Shown here: piece by piece, positions 45,152 to 54,550 of the stretch
How positions within the stretch are numbered: position 1 is the first letter of the stretch
How the letters are laid out: the number at the start of each line of letters is the position of its first letter
Origin: Pseudonocardiaceae bacterium
GTDB lineage: Bacteria > Actinomycetota > Actinomycetes > Mycobacteriales > Pseudonocardiaceae
Reading direction: 5' to 3'
Assembly (NCBI GenBank): GCA_009379815.1
Contig: WHSY01000004.1
Location: 1-64,000 of the forward strand
Length of the DNA stretch: 64,000 nucleotides
The notes under the pieces: generated by a model
Database searches by the model: none
The model's input: only the letters and a program-made list of their open reading frames with translations
Told to the model about the DNA's origin: nothing
Translations under genes and position numbers: made by a program

Positions 45152-46771
45152 CTAGGCGTCCCGCAGTGCGCGGCGCATGATCTTGCCGGTCGTCGTCTTC
45201 GGCAGGTCGTCGACGAAGACGATCTCGCGCGGTACCTCGTGGTGGGCCAGGCGGCTGCGGACGTGCGCGCGCAGTTCGTCGGCGAGCGTGTCGCCGGGCT
45301 CCCGACCGGGTCGCAGCACGACGAACGCCTTGGGGATCTGCCCCCGCCGCTCGTCGGGGACGCCGACGACCGCCGCCATCGCCACGGCGTCGTGCGCGCC
45401 CAGGCTGCTTTCGATCTCACCCGGCCCGATCCGGTAGCCGGCCGAGATGATGACGTCGTCCTTGCGTGACTGAAACCAGATGTAGCCGTCCTCGTCCTGC
45501 ACGCACAGGTCGCCGGTGAGCAGCCAGTTGCCGTGGAACTTGGCTTCGGTGGCCTCGGGGTTGCGCCAATACTCGAGCATCGTGTTCGGATGATGGCGAT
45601 CGAGGGCGAGTTCGCCCGTCTGGTCGAGCACCGGGTTGCCGTCCTCGTCGAGTACCACGGCGGTGGTTCCCGGCAGCGCGCGGCCGAGCGAGCCAGGCTT
45701 GATCGGATAGACGGAGGCGCAGTTGCCGATGCATGCGTTCAACTCGGTCTGTCCGTAGCCCTCGTTGACGGTGGCGCCGAAGAACTCCTCGCTCCACCGC
45801 AACAGATCGGCTCCGAGGGCCTCACCACCCGAGCACACGGAGCGGAACGAGAAACCACCGGGGTCGGGCTCCGCCGCACGGATCATGCGCAGCGCGGTCG
45901 CCGGTAGCAGGGTCAGCGTGATCTGGAACTCGCGCATCAGCCAGACCGCGCGTTCGGCGGTGAAGGAGCCGTCGAGGTCGACCACGACGGGCAGCCCGTA
46001 GAACCAGGCAGGAACGAGGATGTCCATGATTCCGGCGATCCACGCCCAGTCCGCGGGGGACCAGAACACATCGTCCGGTTTCGGGTAGAACTCGAAGATC
46101 GTCTCAAATGCGGAGATGTGACCGAAGACGATCCGGTGCGCGTGCAGCGCACCCTTGGGGTCTCCGGTGGTGCCCGAGGTGTAGATGAGGAAGGCGGGAC
46201 TCTCGGCGTTCGTCGTCACCGGCTCGAACTCGGACGAGGTCGCCGCGACCGCACGCTCGTACGAGCGCTCGCCGGGGTGCACCGGCTCGCTGCCGATCAC
46301 CAGGCGTGGTACCCCCTCGGCGCCGTCGAGCGCCTCGCGCACGCTCGGCGCGTTGGCCGTCGAGGTGATGACCGCCTTGGCCGCTCCGTGGCGTAGCCGG
46401 AACGCGAGCGCGTCGGGCCCGAACAGCGAGGACAGCGGCAACGCGATGGCGCCCATGCGGAACAGGGCCAGGTAGGTCACGCCGGTCTCGAGCGATGCCG
46501 GATTGACGACCCCGACGACGTCGCCGGGGCCGATGCCCAACTCCCGCAGCGCGTTCGCCAGCCGGTTCGCCTGCTCCTTGACCTCACCGAAGGTGTAGTC
46601 CTGCGACGTTCGGTCCGCGGCAACGACCGTGATCGCCCGGGCGTGCGGATCGTGCTCGTCGACGCATGCCACCCCGAGGTTGAACTGCTCCGGGATGGCC
46701 ATCGTCCGGAAGTCGACCTGCTTGCACAGCTCGTCGTAGTTCGACGCACGCTGCAACATCGGCGTTCTCAT
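45152..46771 (-). CDS. AMP-forming acyl-CoA synthetase
   Basis: About 539 residues if started at ATG 46771 (RTPMLQRASNYDELCKQVDF), which has GAGGCAGG upstream; ATGs at 46798 and 46819 are longer options. P-loop-like motif FLIYTSGTTGDPKGALHAHR, then VNEGYGQTELNACIGNC (Y-G-x-T-E), NWLLTGDLCVQDEDGYIWFQ, SRKDDVIISAGYRIGPGEIE and the catalytic Lys in PKTTTGKIMRRALRD. This ANL-family enzyme activates an organic acid to its CoA thioester. WSPADWAWIAGIMDILVPAW resembles the medium-chain/acetyl-CoA-synthetase-like subgroup; the acid is unknown. It is 78 bases downstream of the oxoprolinase gene in the same orientation. Confidence 0.9.
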   Translation of the reverse strand: MRTPMLQRASNYDELCKQVDFRTMAIPEQFNLGVACVDEHDPHARAITVVAADRTSQDYTFGEVKEQANRLANALRELGIGPGDVVGVVNPASLETGVTYLALFRMGAIALPLSSLFGPDALAFRLRHGAAKAVITSTANAPSVREALDGAEGVPRLVIGSEPVHPGERSYERAVAATSSEFEPVTTNAESPAFLIYTSGTTGDPKGALHAHRIVFGHISAFETIFEFYPKPDDVFWSPADWAWIAGIMDILVPAWFYGLPVVVDLDGSFTAERAVWLMREFQITLTLLPATALRMIRAAEPDPGGFSFRSVCSGGEALGADLLRWSEEFFGATVNEGYGQTELNACIGNCASVYPIKPGSLGRALPGTTAVVLDEDGNPVLDQTGELALDRHHPNTMLEYWRNPEATEAKFHGNWLLTGDLCVQDEDGYIWFQSRKDDVIISAGYRIGPGEIESSLGAHDAVAMAAVVGVPDERRGQIPKAFVVLRPGREPGDTLADELRAHVRSRLAHHEVPREIVFVDDLPKTTTGKIMRRALRDA

Positions 46772-46849
46772 CGGCTGCCTGCCTCTCGCCGCCACCATGC
46801 CGTCAAGTTTTGAACTCATCTTCCACACTCACGTCGGCATCCGCCGGTG

Positions 46850-49800
46850 TCAACTCGGGATTCGGTCGCCGCCGTGCCCCTGAGGTGTGCCGTACCCACC
46901 GCCGCCGGGTGTCTCGATCACGAGCACGTCACCCGGCGCGACGTCGACCGAGTCGCAGCCGGCCAGCCCCGTGACGCTGCCGTCGGTGCGCTCGACGCGG
47001 TTGTGTCCCAGCGCGCCGGGTGAACCGCCTGCCGTGCCGTAGGGCGGCACCCGGCGGTGGCCCGACAGGGTGCTCACCGTCAGGCGTTCCCGGAACCGGA
47101 TCCGGCGCACGGCGCCGTCGCCGCCGCGCCACCGGCCCGTGCCGCCGCTGCCGCGCCGGACGGCGAAGTCCTCCAGCAGCACGGGAAAGCGCCACTCGAG
47201 CACCTCGGGATCGGTGAGTCGGGAGTTCGTCATGTGGGTCTGGACCACGGACGCCCCGTCGAACCCGTCGCCTGCCCCGGAGCCCGAGGCGACGGTCTCG
47301 TAGTACTGGTGTCGCTGGTTGCCGAACGTGATGTTGTTCATCGTCCCGGAGCCCTCGGCCTGGATGCCGAGCGCGGCGTAGAGCGCACCGGTGATCGCTT
47401 GCGAGGTCTCCACGTTGCCTGCGACGACGGCGGCCGGATAGCTCGGGGCGAGCATCGAGCCGTCCGGGATGACGATCTCCAACGGGCGCAGGCAGCCGTC
47501 GTTGAGTGGGATGTCGTCGGCGATCAGGGTCCGGAAGACGTAGAGCACGGCCGCGGTGGTCACCGACGACGGCCCGTTGAAGTTGGTGTCCAACTGTGGC
47601 GACGTGCCGGTGAAGTCGATCGTCGCGGAGCGGGTGGCGCGGTCGACCACGATCCGCACCGAGATCACGGCTCCGGAGTCCATCTCGTAGCGGTACTCGC
47701 CGTCGTCGAGGGTGTCGATGACGCGGCGCACCGCCTCCTCCGCGTTGTCCTGCACGTGCCGCATGTAGGCCTGCACGACGTCGAGGCCGAAGTGGTCGAT
47801 CATCTTGCCGACCTCGTCGACGCCCTTCTGGTTGGCGGCGATCTGCGCGCGCAGGTCGGCGATGTTGGTGGCGGGGTTGCGGGAGGGGTAGGGGGCCTCG
47901 GTGAGCAGCTGCAGCGTCTCGGCCTCGCGCAGCCGCCCATCGGGGCCCCCGCTGTCGGCACCCGAGACGAGCAGCCAGTTGTCGAGCAGCACGCCCTCCT
48001 CGTTCACGTCGCGGCTGTGCGCCGGCATCGAGCCGGGGGTGAGCCCGCCGATCTCCGCGTGGTGGCCGCGCGAGGCGACGTAGAACAGGATCGACTCGCC
48101 GGCAGCGTCGAAGACCGGCGTGATGACGGTGATGTCGGGCAGGTGGGTGCCGCCGTGGTACGGGTCGTTGACGGCGTAGACGTCACCGCGCTTCATTCCG
48201 CCCGCACGCCGGTGGATCACTTCCTTGACACTGGTGCCCATCGAGCCGAGGTGCACCGGCATGTGCGGTGCGTTGGCGATGAGGTCGCCGTTCGGGTCGA
48301 ACAACGCGCACGAGAAGTCGAGCCGCTCCTTGATGTTGACCGACTGCGCGGTCGACTCCAGGCGCGAGCCCATCTGTTCGGCGATCGACATGAACAGGTT
48401 GTTGAAGATCTCGAGCAGCACGGGGTCGGCGCGGCTGCTGACGGCCGCCCCCGCGCGCGGGCGTACTCGCTCGAGCAGCAGGTGCCCGGTCGGCGTTGCC
48501 CGAGCCTGCCAGCCGTCATCCACGACAGTGGTCGCGTTGGCCTCGGCGATGATCGCCGCGCCGGTGACCGTGTCGCCGTGCAGCATCCGCTCCCGCCGGT
48601 GCAGCGGCGCCTGGCGCCACGTCCCGCCCGTGTGGAGCCGGACCGCGTCGGGCGGGCCTGGACGGCCGGGGGCGGTCGGGTCGCCGAGGTGGTCGAGGTC
48701 GGGTTGCTCGGACAGGCCGGTCGCCTCGACCGAGAGCGCCTCGACGACCAGCGGGCGGTCCATGAGGAACGAGTACGTCGCGCGGTGGCTCGCCTCGAAC
48801 GCGGCGACCATGGCGTCGAGCTCGGCCAGCTCGACCGGCACCGCGGTGTCGGTGCCGTCGTAGCGCAGCAGGGCACGCCGAGTCACCGTGAGGCGGCCGG
48901 CCGGCACGCCCTGGTCGAGCAGCTCCGCCCGTGCCGCCGACTCCAGGGACTCGGCCTCTGCGTTGAGCTGCTGCATCGCCGAGGGCTCGAGCGGGGCCTC
49001 CATGGATTGCTCGCGCATCACGGTGGTGTCGGCGAGGCCGATCCCGACCGCCGAGAGCACACCCGCCATCGGCGGGACGAGCACGGTGTCGATGCCGAGC
49101 GAGTCGGCCACCTTGCACGCGTGTTGGCCACCGGCACCGCCGAACGTGGTCAGCGCGTACCCGGTGACGTCGTGTCCCTTCTGGACGGAGATGCGCTTGA
49201 CCGCGTTGGCCATGTTCGCCACGGCGATCTGGAGGTAGCCCTCGGCGACCTGCTCGGGGGAACGCCGGTCGCCGGTCTGCGCGCGGATCGTGGCGGCGAG
49301 CTCGGTGAAGCGCCGCCGCACCACATCGGCGTCGAGCGGTGCCTCGCCATCGGGGCCGAAGACCGACGGGAAGTGCGCGGGCTGGACACGGCCGAGCATC
49401 ACGTTGGCGTCGGTGACGGTCAGCGGCCCGTCACGCCGGTAACAGGCCGGGCCCGGGTCGGCTCCCGCGGAGTCCGGACCGACGCGGTAGCGGCTGCCGT
49501 CGAAGTGCAGGATGGATCCACCGCCGGCCGCGACGGTGTGGATGTCGAGCATCGGTGCGCGCAACCGGACGCCGCCCACCTGTGCGTCGAGCACACGCTC
49601 GAAGCCACCGGCGAAGTGCGACACGTCCGTGGACGTGCCCCCCATGTCGAAGCCGATCACGTGGTCGAAGCCGGCCAGCTGCGACATGCGCACCATCCCG
49701 ACGATGCCCCCAGCCGGGCCGGACAGGATCGCGTCCTTGCCACGGAAATGCCCTGCCTCGGCAAGCCCCCCGTTGGACTGCATGAACATCAGCCGGCTGT

Positions 49801-50527
49801 GTCGTCCCGGCGACGGCTCCGACCCCCGGGCGCGCAGCTGCTCGGCCACCTGCTGCACGTACCGGCGCAACACGGGCGACAGGTACGCGTCGACCACGGC
49901 GGTGTCGCCTCGCGGCACCAGCTTCATCAGCGGGCTGACCTCGCTGGACAACGAGATCTGCGGGAAGCCGATCTGCTCGGCGAGCTTGCCGATCTTCTGC
50001 TCGTGCAGCGGATGCAGGTGGCTGTGCATGCAGACCACGCCGAGGGCACGGATGCCGTCGTCGTAGGCGCTCCGCAGGTCCGTGGCCAGTTGATCGAGAT
50101 CCGGTGGGCGCAGCACCGTCCCGTCGGCCGTGATCCTCTCGTCGACCTCGATCACCCGCTCGTACAGCTGGTCGGGGAGCACGATGTGGCGGTCGAAGAT
50201 GCGCGGGCGGTTCTGGTACCCGATGCGCAGCGCGTCGCCGAACCCACGGGTGGTTACCAGGGCGGTGCGCTCGCCGTTGCGTTCCAGCAGGGCGTTGGTC
50301 GCCACCGTCGTGCCCATCCGCACCGCTTCGATCCGGGTGGCGGGCACCGGCTGGTCCTCGCCGAGGCCCAGCAGCGCGCGGATCCCCGCCACCGCGGCGT
50401 CGTGGTAGCGACCCGGGTTCTCCGAGAGCAGCTTGTGCGTCACCAGCCGGCCGTCGGGTCGCCGGGCGACGATGTCGGTGAACGTGCCACCGCGGTCGAC
50501 CCAGAACTGCCAGTCGTCGCCGGCCAT
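46850..50527 (-). CDS. Fused hydantoinase A/B protein, 5-oxoprolinase type
   Basis: A 1225-residue cytoplasmic protein; ATG 50527 lies six bases behind GGGAG. The N-terminal HyuA half opens [20 protein letters not shown] and [20 protein letters not shown], the pattern of ATP-dependent 5-oxoprolinases including mammalian OPLAH, with a [12 protein letters not shown] actin-like phosphate site and [20 protein letters not shown] later. The HyuB half begins near residue 705 ([20 protein letters not shown]) and includes [36 protein letters not shown] and [13 protein letters not shown] at the end. The reaction would be ATP-driven opening of 5-oxoproline to glutamate; other cyclic imides are possible. 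The length equals that of single-chain oxoprolinases. Confidence 0.9.
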   Translation of the reverse strand: MAGDDWQFWVDRGGTFTDIVARRPDGRLVTHKLLSENPGRYHDAAVAGIRALLGLGEDQPVPATRIEAVRMGTTVATNALLERNGERTALVTTRGFGDALRIGYQNRPRIFDRHIVLPDQLYERVIEVDERITADGTVLRPPDLDQLATDLRSAYDDGIRALGVVCMHSHLHPLHEQKIGKLAEQIGFPQISLSSEVSPLMKLVPRGDTAVVDAYLSPVLRRYVQQVAEQLRARGSEPSPGRHSRLMFMQSNGGLAEAGHFRGKDAILSGPAGGIVGMVRMSQLAGFDHVIGFDMGGTSTDVSHFAGGFERVLDAQVGGVRLRAPMLDIHTVAAGGGSILHFDGSRYRVGPDSAGADPGPACYRRDGPLTVTDANVMLGRVQPAHFPSVFGPDGEAPLDADVVRRRFTELAATIRAQTGDRRSPEQVAEGYLQIAVANMANAVKRISVQKGHDVTGYALTTFGGAGGQHACKVADSLGIDTVLVPPMAGVLSAVGIGLADTTVMREQSMEAPLEPSAMQQLNAEAESLESAARAELLDQGVPAGRLTVTRRALLRYDGTDTAVPVELAELDAMVAAFEASHRATYSFLMDRPLVVEALSVEATGLSEQPDLDHLGDPTAPGRPGPPDAVRLHTGGTWRQAPLHRRERMLHGDTVTGAAIIAEANATTVVDDGWQARATPTGHLLLERVRPRAGAAVSSRADPVLLEIFNNLFMSIAEQMGSRLESTAQSVNIKERLDFSCALFDPNGDLIANAPHMPVHLGSMGTSVKEVIHRRAGGMKRGDVYAVNDPYHGGTHLPDITVITPVFDAAGESILFYVASRGHHAEIGGLTPGSMPAHSRDVNEEGVLLDNWLLVSGADSGGPDGRLREAETLQLLTEAPYPSRNPATNIADLRAQIAANQKGVDEVGKMIDHFGLDVVQAYMRHVQDNAEEAVRRVIDTLDDGEYRYEMDSGAVISVRIVVDRATRSATIDFTGTSPQLDTNFNGPSSVTTAAVLYVFRTLIADDIPLNDGCLRPLEIVIPDGSMLAPSYPAAVVAGNVETSQAITGALYAALGIQAEGSGTMNNITFGNQRHQYYETVASGSGAGDGFDGASVVQTHMTNSRLTDPEVLEWRFPVLLEDFAVRRGSGGTGRWRGGDGAVRRIRFRERLTVSTLSGHRRVPPYGTAGGSPGALGHNRVERTDGSVTGLAGCDSVDVAPGDVLVIETPGGGGYGTPQGHGGDRIPS

Positions 50528-50651
50528 CCGGTCTCCCTTCCGCTGTGCAGGTCGGGGCACGTCGGGTTCGCCCTACCCATTGTCCGTCGCAGGCTTGACG
50601 CGGGCCTGATGTGTGACCATCTACGTCACGACCCGCTCGGGGGAGGACGAG

Positions 50652-51458
50652 ATGAACCCAGCGAACAGCACCGTCGCCGTGGTGACCGGCGCGGCGCGCG
50701 GGGTCGGGAGGGGCATCGCCGTGGTATTGGGCGAGGTGGGCGCGACGGTGTACGTCACCGACCGCGAGAGCCGCAGCCACCGGTACTCGGAACTGCCCGG
50801 CACCGTCGAGGAGACCGCCGAACAGGTCACCGAACGGGGCGGCGAAGGCGTCGCCGTGCCCGTCGACCACACCGACGACGATGCGGTGGCCGCGCTGTTC
50901 GAGCGGGTCCGCACCGAGCACGGCGGGCTCGACCTGCTCGTCGCCAACGCCTTCGACGGCAACGCGCTCCCGTTCGCGGGCGGCCCGTTCTGGACGCTGC
51001 CACTGCAGCACTGGCACAACATGGTCGACAACGGCGTGCGCGGCCACCTCGTCGCCGCCTGGCACGCCGCCCCGCTCCTGATCCAACGGCGCGGCCTCGC
51101 GGTGCTCACCGGCTACACCCACCCCGACGCCGAGGTCATCGCCGACCACCTCTTCTACGACCTCGCCATGACGGCGGTCAGCCGGCTGGCCCGCTCCATC
51201 GCGCATGACCTGCGCCCGCACGGGGCCACCGCCCTCGCCGTCTCACCGGGCTTCACCCGCACCGAGGCGATCGTCGCCGCACTCGGTGGCCACCTCCCGC
51301 CCGGCACCGATTCGGTCGAGTACCCCGGCCGCGCGGTACGCGCCCTGCTCGCCGACCCCGATGTCGCCCGCCACGCCGGACGCACCATCCCCGTCGCCGA
51401 GCTCGCCGGCGAGTACGGGTTCACCGACATCGAGCCCGCGTCGGGGCAGCCGTCGTGA
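50652..51458 (+). CDS. Short-chain dehydrogenase/reductase with atypical active site
   Basis: A 268-residue Rossmann protein from ATG 50652 behind GGGAGGACGAG. The cofactor loop AVVTGAARGVGRGIAVVLGE (TGxxxGxG) and LDLLVANAFDGN are SDR-like. The catalytic residues are not: where SDRs have Ser and YxxxK, this protein reads LAVLTGYTHPD and HLFYDLAMTAVSRLARSIAH, i.e. Tyr is followed by Met instead of Lys, and Ser is absent. HDLRPHGATALAVSPGFTRT is the usual C-terminal SDR block. It may bind NAD(P) without normal catalysis or use another mechanism. Divergent from the oxoprolinase gene by 124 bases. Confidence 0.82.
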   Translation: MNPANSTVAVVTGAARGVGRGIAVVLGEVGATVYVTDRESRSHRYSELPGTVEETAEQVTERGGEGVAVPVDHTDDDAVAALFERVRTEHGGLDLLVANAFDGNALPFAGGPFWTLPLQHWHNMVDNGVRGHLVAAWHAAPLLIQRRGLAVLTGYTHPDAEVIADHLFYDLAMTAVSRLARSIAHDLRPHGATALAVSPGFTRTEAIVAALGGHLPPGTDSVEYPGRAVRALLADPDVARHAGRTIPVAELAGEYGFTDIEPASGQPS

Positions 51459-51469
51459 TCGCGAGTGCT

Positions 51470-51712
51470 AGAGCGTGTTTGAGAAGTGGGTCATGAGGCG
51501 TATTCGAGGGGTCGGCGCCTGGGTCGGGTCGCTGGTCGGCCGCGGGCCAGGTGCCGTGTCAGGGGGTTGGATCCCGACTCCCTCGAGCCGACGGTTGCGG
51601 ATAGGTCGCCGCAGGTCGTCATACCGAAACAGCACGTTGGACGCTGGTAGCTGCACCGGCACATCCGCCGGTGTGTGTTTCGCTGCCGCGCACATCCACC
51701 GCTGGGAAGCTG
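51470..51712 (-). mobile_element. Probable IS terminus remnant
   Basis: After the SDR gene, GAGCGTGTTTGAGAAGTGGG at about 51472 resembles the outer end of IS5-group elements, and the minus-strand frame ending at 51468 finishes PTPRIRLMTHFSNTL, similar in style to transposase C-termini of that group. The rest of the 240 bases has no recognisable gene. A second IS5-type end (GGGCGTGTTTCATACG) lies at 53455. I read this as the debris of an old insertion; support is moderate. Confidence 0.35.
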
Positions 51713-51713
51713 G

Positions 51714-52721
51714 CTATCGGCTCGGGAGCGATCGCGGCAGCCCGAACCATGGGAGCACGCTGTTGTCGAAGCGGGTCATGGCGCAGATCCGGTCGCCGGT
51801 GAGGGTGAGCACGTAGAGGCCGGTCCCGTGGCGGATGCCGGTAGGAGCGCGCAGGTAGGCCCCGAATGCCGGCTGGCCGTTGGCTCGCGTCGGCACGAGG
51901 TCGAACCTCCGGCCCGCGCCGAAGAGGCTGGCGCAGAAGCGGGTCACGACGTCACGGCCCTCGTATTCGAAGGGCATCGGTGGCATCGAGATGAAGACGT
52001 CGTCTGTCAGAAGAGCCACCAGCGCGTCGAGCTCGGCGGACTCCCACGCGCTGACGAACTTCGCCACGATCCCATCCTCCGGCGGTGAGCCGGCGGCGGG
52101 AGGCGGTTCACGGTCGGCGGCCGGCGGCCGGCGGCGCTGCAGGCTGGCGCGCGCCCGTTTGAGCGCGCTGGTGACCGATTCGACGGTCGAGTTCAGCATG
52201 CCGGCCACCTCGTTCGCGTGGAATCCGAGGACGTCGCGCAAGATGAGGACGGCGAGCTGGCGAGGCGGAAGGATCTGAAGGGCGGTCACGAAGGCCAGGG
52301 AGATGGATTCGTTCTGCTCGTAGCGGGCCTCCGGGCCGGGCGGCACGCCGGTCGCACCTTCGAAGAGGGCGTCGGGAAATGGCTCGAGCCAGACGACCTC
52401 GCCGAGCCGGGTTGGCTCGGGCGGTTCAACCCCGGGCACGTCCCACTCCCTGGCCGGGCGCCGGCTGGCCGACCGGCGCGCGTTGAGGCACCGGTTGGTG
52501 GCGATCCGGTAGAGCCAGGTGCGGAGCGAGGCGCGCCCCTCGAACCCTGCTAGTCCTTGCCAGGCGGCCAGCAGCGTGTCCTGGAGGGCGTCCTCGGCGT
52601 CCTGGAAGGATCCGAGCATCCGGTAACAGTGCACCTGCAACTCCCGGCGGTGCGGCTCGGTCAGCGCCCGGAACGCGTCGCCGTCCCCGGCCCGCGCCCT
52701 TGAGATCAGGTCCGCTGTCAC
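51714..52721 (-). CDS. ECF sigma factor with C-terminal SnoaL-like domain (SigG/SigJ type)
   Basis: About 335 residues from GTG 52721 (TADLISRARAGDGDAFRALT); GTGs at 52730 and 52733 are alternatives. Sigma-2 region: EPHRRELQVHCYRMLGSFQD and AEDALQDTLLAAWQGL, FEGRASLRTWLYRIATNRCL. Sigma-4 region: ILPPRQLAVLILRDVLGFHA, NEVAGMLNSTVESVTSALKR. Residues from about 215 form a SnoaL-like (NTF2 fold) domain: VSAWESAELDALVALLTDDV and PFEYEGRDVVTRFCASLFG, ending ICAMTRFDNSVLPWFGLPRS. This is the actinobacterial SigG/SigJ-like class, in which the SnoaL domain regulates the sigma factor in place of an anti-sigma protein. The next gene is a RibD/DHFR-like reductase on the other strand. Confidence 0.9.
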   Translation of the reverse strand: MTADLISRARAGDGDAFRALTEPHRRELQVHCYRMLGSFQDAEDALQDTLLAAWQGLAGFEGRASLRTWLYRIATNRCLNARRSASRRPAREWDVPGVEPPEPTRLGEVVWLEPFPDALFEGATGVPPGPEARYEQNESISLAFVTALQILPPRQLAVLILRDVLGFHANEVAGMLNSTVESVTSALKRARASLQRRRPPAADREPPPAAGSPPEDGIVAKFVSAWESAELDALVALLTDDVFISMPPMPFEYEGRDVVTRFCASLFGAGRRFDLVPTRANGQPAFGAYLRAPTGIRHGTGLYVLTLTGDRICAMTRFDNSVLPWFGLPRSLPSR

Positions 52722-52876
52722 CACTCTCACCACCTTCTTCCCGCACCTTGTCGCACTTCCATCCTGATAGAGACACCGGCCGGGGGCGAACTGGGCGGTA
52801 GGCGGGCGCCCGCTTTCCCGACGTCGCGGTGTCTGCAGCAGTGGTAGCTGACAACGCCAGCCAAAGGAGAACCGAA

Positions 52877-53455
52877 ATGGGGAAGATCATCATCAGCGAG
52901 AACGTTTCGCTCGACGGAGTCGTCCAGGACCCGACCGGTGACGAGGGCTTCAGGCACGGCGGCTGGTTCGGCCAGATCGGGAACAAGGACCGCGAAGCGT
53001 GGGCCAAGGTCGAGCTCGACGAGGCGCTGGGCACCGAGGCCCTGCTGCTGGGCCGGCGGAGCTACGAGTGGTTCGCCGGGCGGTGGCCATCTCGGAGTGG
53101 CGAGTGGGCGGACAGGTTGAACAGCCTGCCCAAGTACGTCGTGTCCTCGACCCTCCAAGATCCCGCCTGGAACAACTCGAGGGTACTCAAGGGCGAAGTG
53201 GGGAACGAGGTCTCGAAGCTGAAGCAGGAGCTAGACGGGGACATCGTCGTCTACGCCAGCTTCCAGCTCGGGCGCACGCTGATGGAGCACGACCTCGTCG
53301 ACGAGCTTCGACTCATGATCTACCCGGTCGTGCTCGGGGCCGGCGAGCGCCTCTTCGGCGAGACCAGCGACACGAAACCCATGCGCCTCATCAACACCCA
53401 GACCGTCGGTGACGGCCTCGCCTTCCTCACCTACGAGCCCGTCCGAGACGCCTAG
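52877..53455 (+). CDS. RibD C-terminal/dihydrofolate reductase-like protein
   Basis: A 192-residue protein from ATG 52877 with AAAGGAGAACCG upstream. The fold markers are IIISENVSLDGVVQDPTGDE at the N-terminus, EALLLGRRSYEWFAGRWPSR, YVVSSTLQDPAWNNSRVLKG, DIVVYASFQLGRTLMEHDLV and DELRLMIYPVVLGAGERLFG. This is the RibD_C/DHFR-like reductase family widely present in actinobacteria; substrate unknown, presumably NADPH-dependent. It is divergent from the ECF sigma gene, a pairing often seen where the sigma factor controls the reductase-like gene. An IS fragment begins immediately after its stop. Confidence 0.88.
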   Translation: MGKIIISENVSLDGVVQDPTGDEGFRHGGWFGQIGNKDREAWAKVELDEALGTEALLLGRRSYEWFAGRWPSRSGEWADRLNSLPKYVVSSTLQDPAWNNSRVLKGEVGNEVSKLKQELDGDIVVYASFQLGRTLMEHDLVDELRLMIYPVVLGAGERLFGETSDTKPMRLINTQTVGDGLAFLTYEPVRDA

Positions 53456-53700
53456 GGCGTGTTTCATACGTTCGGGCGGAGCCACTCGGTGATCGCTGCG
53501 ACGTGGACGATGGCTTCGTAGCGGACTGCCAGCTTGTCATAGCGGGTGGCGACGGCCCGGTTGCGCTTGAGCCGGTTGATGCCGCGTTCGATGGCGTGGC
53601 GCTGCTTGTACAGCTGCGGGTCAAACGCCGACGGGCGGCCTCCGGTGCGGCCCTTGTTCTTGCGGTGGCGGACCTGGTCCGCCTTCTCCCCTAGTGGCAC
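53456..53700 (-). mobile_element. IS5-group insertion sequence fragment with transposase C-terminus
   Basis: The minus-strand frame ending at 53464 encodes [60 protein letters not shown] and EWLRPNV: the C-terminal part of an IS5/IS427-type DDE transposase, including the Glu of the DDE triad in the [12 protein letters not shown] helix. The outer end GGGCGTGTTTCATACG (from 53455) abuts the stop codon of the reductase gene. The fragment is truncated on the right at about 53700 by non-IS sequence, so N-terminal transposase and the other inverted repeat are missing. It cannot transpose by itself. Confidence 0.8.
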
Positions 53701-53721
53701 AAACTCGTTGGTGGGGGTGTG

Positions 53722-54326
53722 CTATCCGGTGACCAGCTCGACGAGCCGGTCGGCGCACTCGTCGATGACGAGGTGCCCGGCCGAGGCGATGACGCCGAGC
53801 TCGACGCCGAGTGTGCGTCGCACCGCCGGGACGAGAGCTCGGCTCGGGAGGAACAGGTCGTGCTCGCCGACCACAGCCGTACGATCCACCCCACGAACCG
53901 CGACTGCGACTCTGCCCGGGTCAGTGCTGGAGCGAACGTGGCGGGAGACCAACGTCATCCAGTCGACCAGCTCCGGCCGAGGGTCGTGGCCAGCTCAGTG
54001 AGCCACCGTCCATACCAGGCCAGCCGACCCGCAGCAGGGATACGCTCTCCGCTGATCAGCCCCGGCTGACCGGGGATATCGGCCAGCACGACTCGGAACT
54101 GCCCGGCCAGTGCAGTGGCGAGCGGGAGGCAGGCCCCGGTACTGAAGTTGGTGCCTGGCACGAACACCACTGTCCGATCGCCTTCTCCGGCAATGACCAC
54201 AGGGGTCGGCGTGCCATGGACACTAACCGTGCGGCACTCATGCGCTACCGGCCACGCATCGAGCTGGTCGATACACCACCGAGCGATCGCCTCACGTCCT
54301 GACATCGTCCGATAGATCAACCCCAT
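53722..54326 (-). pseudogene. Alpha/beta hydrolase, broken by deletion and frameshift
   Basis: From ATG 54326 or 54305 the frame encodes SGREAIARWCIDQLDAWPVA, GEGDRTVVFVPGTNFSTGAC (oxyanion-loop region), LPLATALAGQFRVVLADIPG and QPGLISGERIPAAGRLAWYG. It runs out near 53955. In another frame to 53722 the end of the same kind of protein appears: VVGEHDLFLPSRALVPAVRR and VIASAGHLVIDECADRLVEL, with the acid residue and the catalytic His. The middle part, including the nucleophile elbow GxSxG, is missing. The IS5 fragment lies directly downstream, so an IS-related deletion is likely. No functional enzyme is expected. Confidence 0.7.
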
Positions 54327-54506
54327 CGGCCCATGATGAGCTGTCCACCCAGCCGGGAACCGCATGGCAGACCGCCGAACGGCTCGCCCTGGCCCTGGCC
54401 CTGGGACTGCCGTCCCTGATCGAGCGCTGGCAACGGGAAGCCGACTCCAGTCGCACGTAAGAGTCCACGCAGCCCGGCTGGACACGTGCGGCTGTGGTGG
54501 CGTTTA

Positions 54507-54537
54507 ATTTGTTAACGGCTTCGATTCGTTAATAAAT
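54507..54537. promoter_or_regulatory. Operator-like inverted repeat before the monooxygenase/TetR operon
   Basis: ATTTGTTAACG (54507-54517) and CGTTAATAAAT (54527-54537) are inverted repeats matching at 10 of 11 positions with a 9-base spacer. It is a striking AT-rich island in GC-rich DNA directly before the FAD-monooxygenase gene and is the likely binding site of the TetR protein encoded at 56068. Confidence 0.75.
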
Positions 54538-54550
54538 GGGGGTGGTGATC

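Noticed and set aside
47057-51208. A very long open frame on the plus strand opposite the oxoprolinase gene
   Set aside because: It mirrors the codons of the minus-strand oxoprolinase, has no domain, and is a typical antisense frame of GC-rich DNA.
46850-51458. Acetophenone/ketone carboxylase pathway (HyuA/B-like protein, CoA ligase, SDR)
   Set aside because: The fused protein opens with the 5-oxoprolinase-type DRGGTFTD and KLLSENPG pattern and the SDR lacks catalytic residues, so a ketone-carboxylation pathway is not supported.
51675-52088. Plus-strand frame opposite the SnoaL domain of the sigma factor
   Set aside because: Antisense of the sigma gene's C-terminal domain, without start signals.
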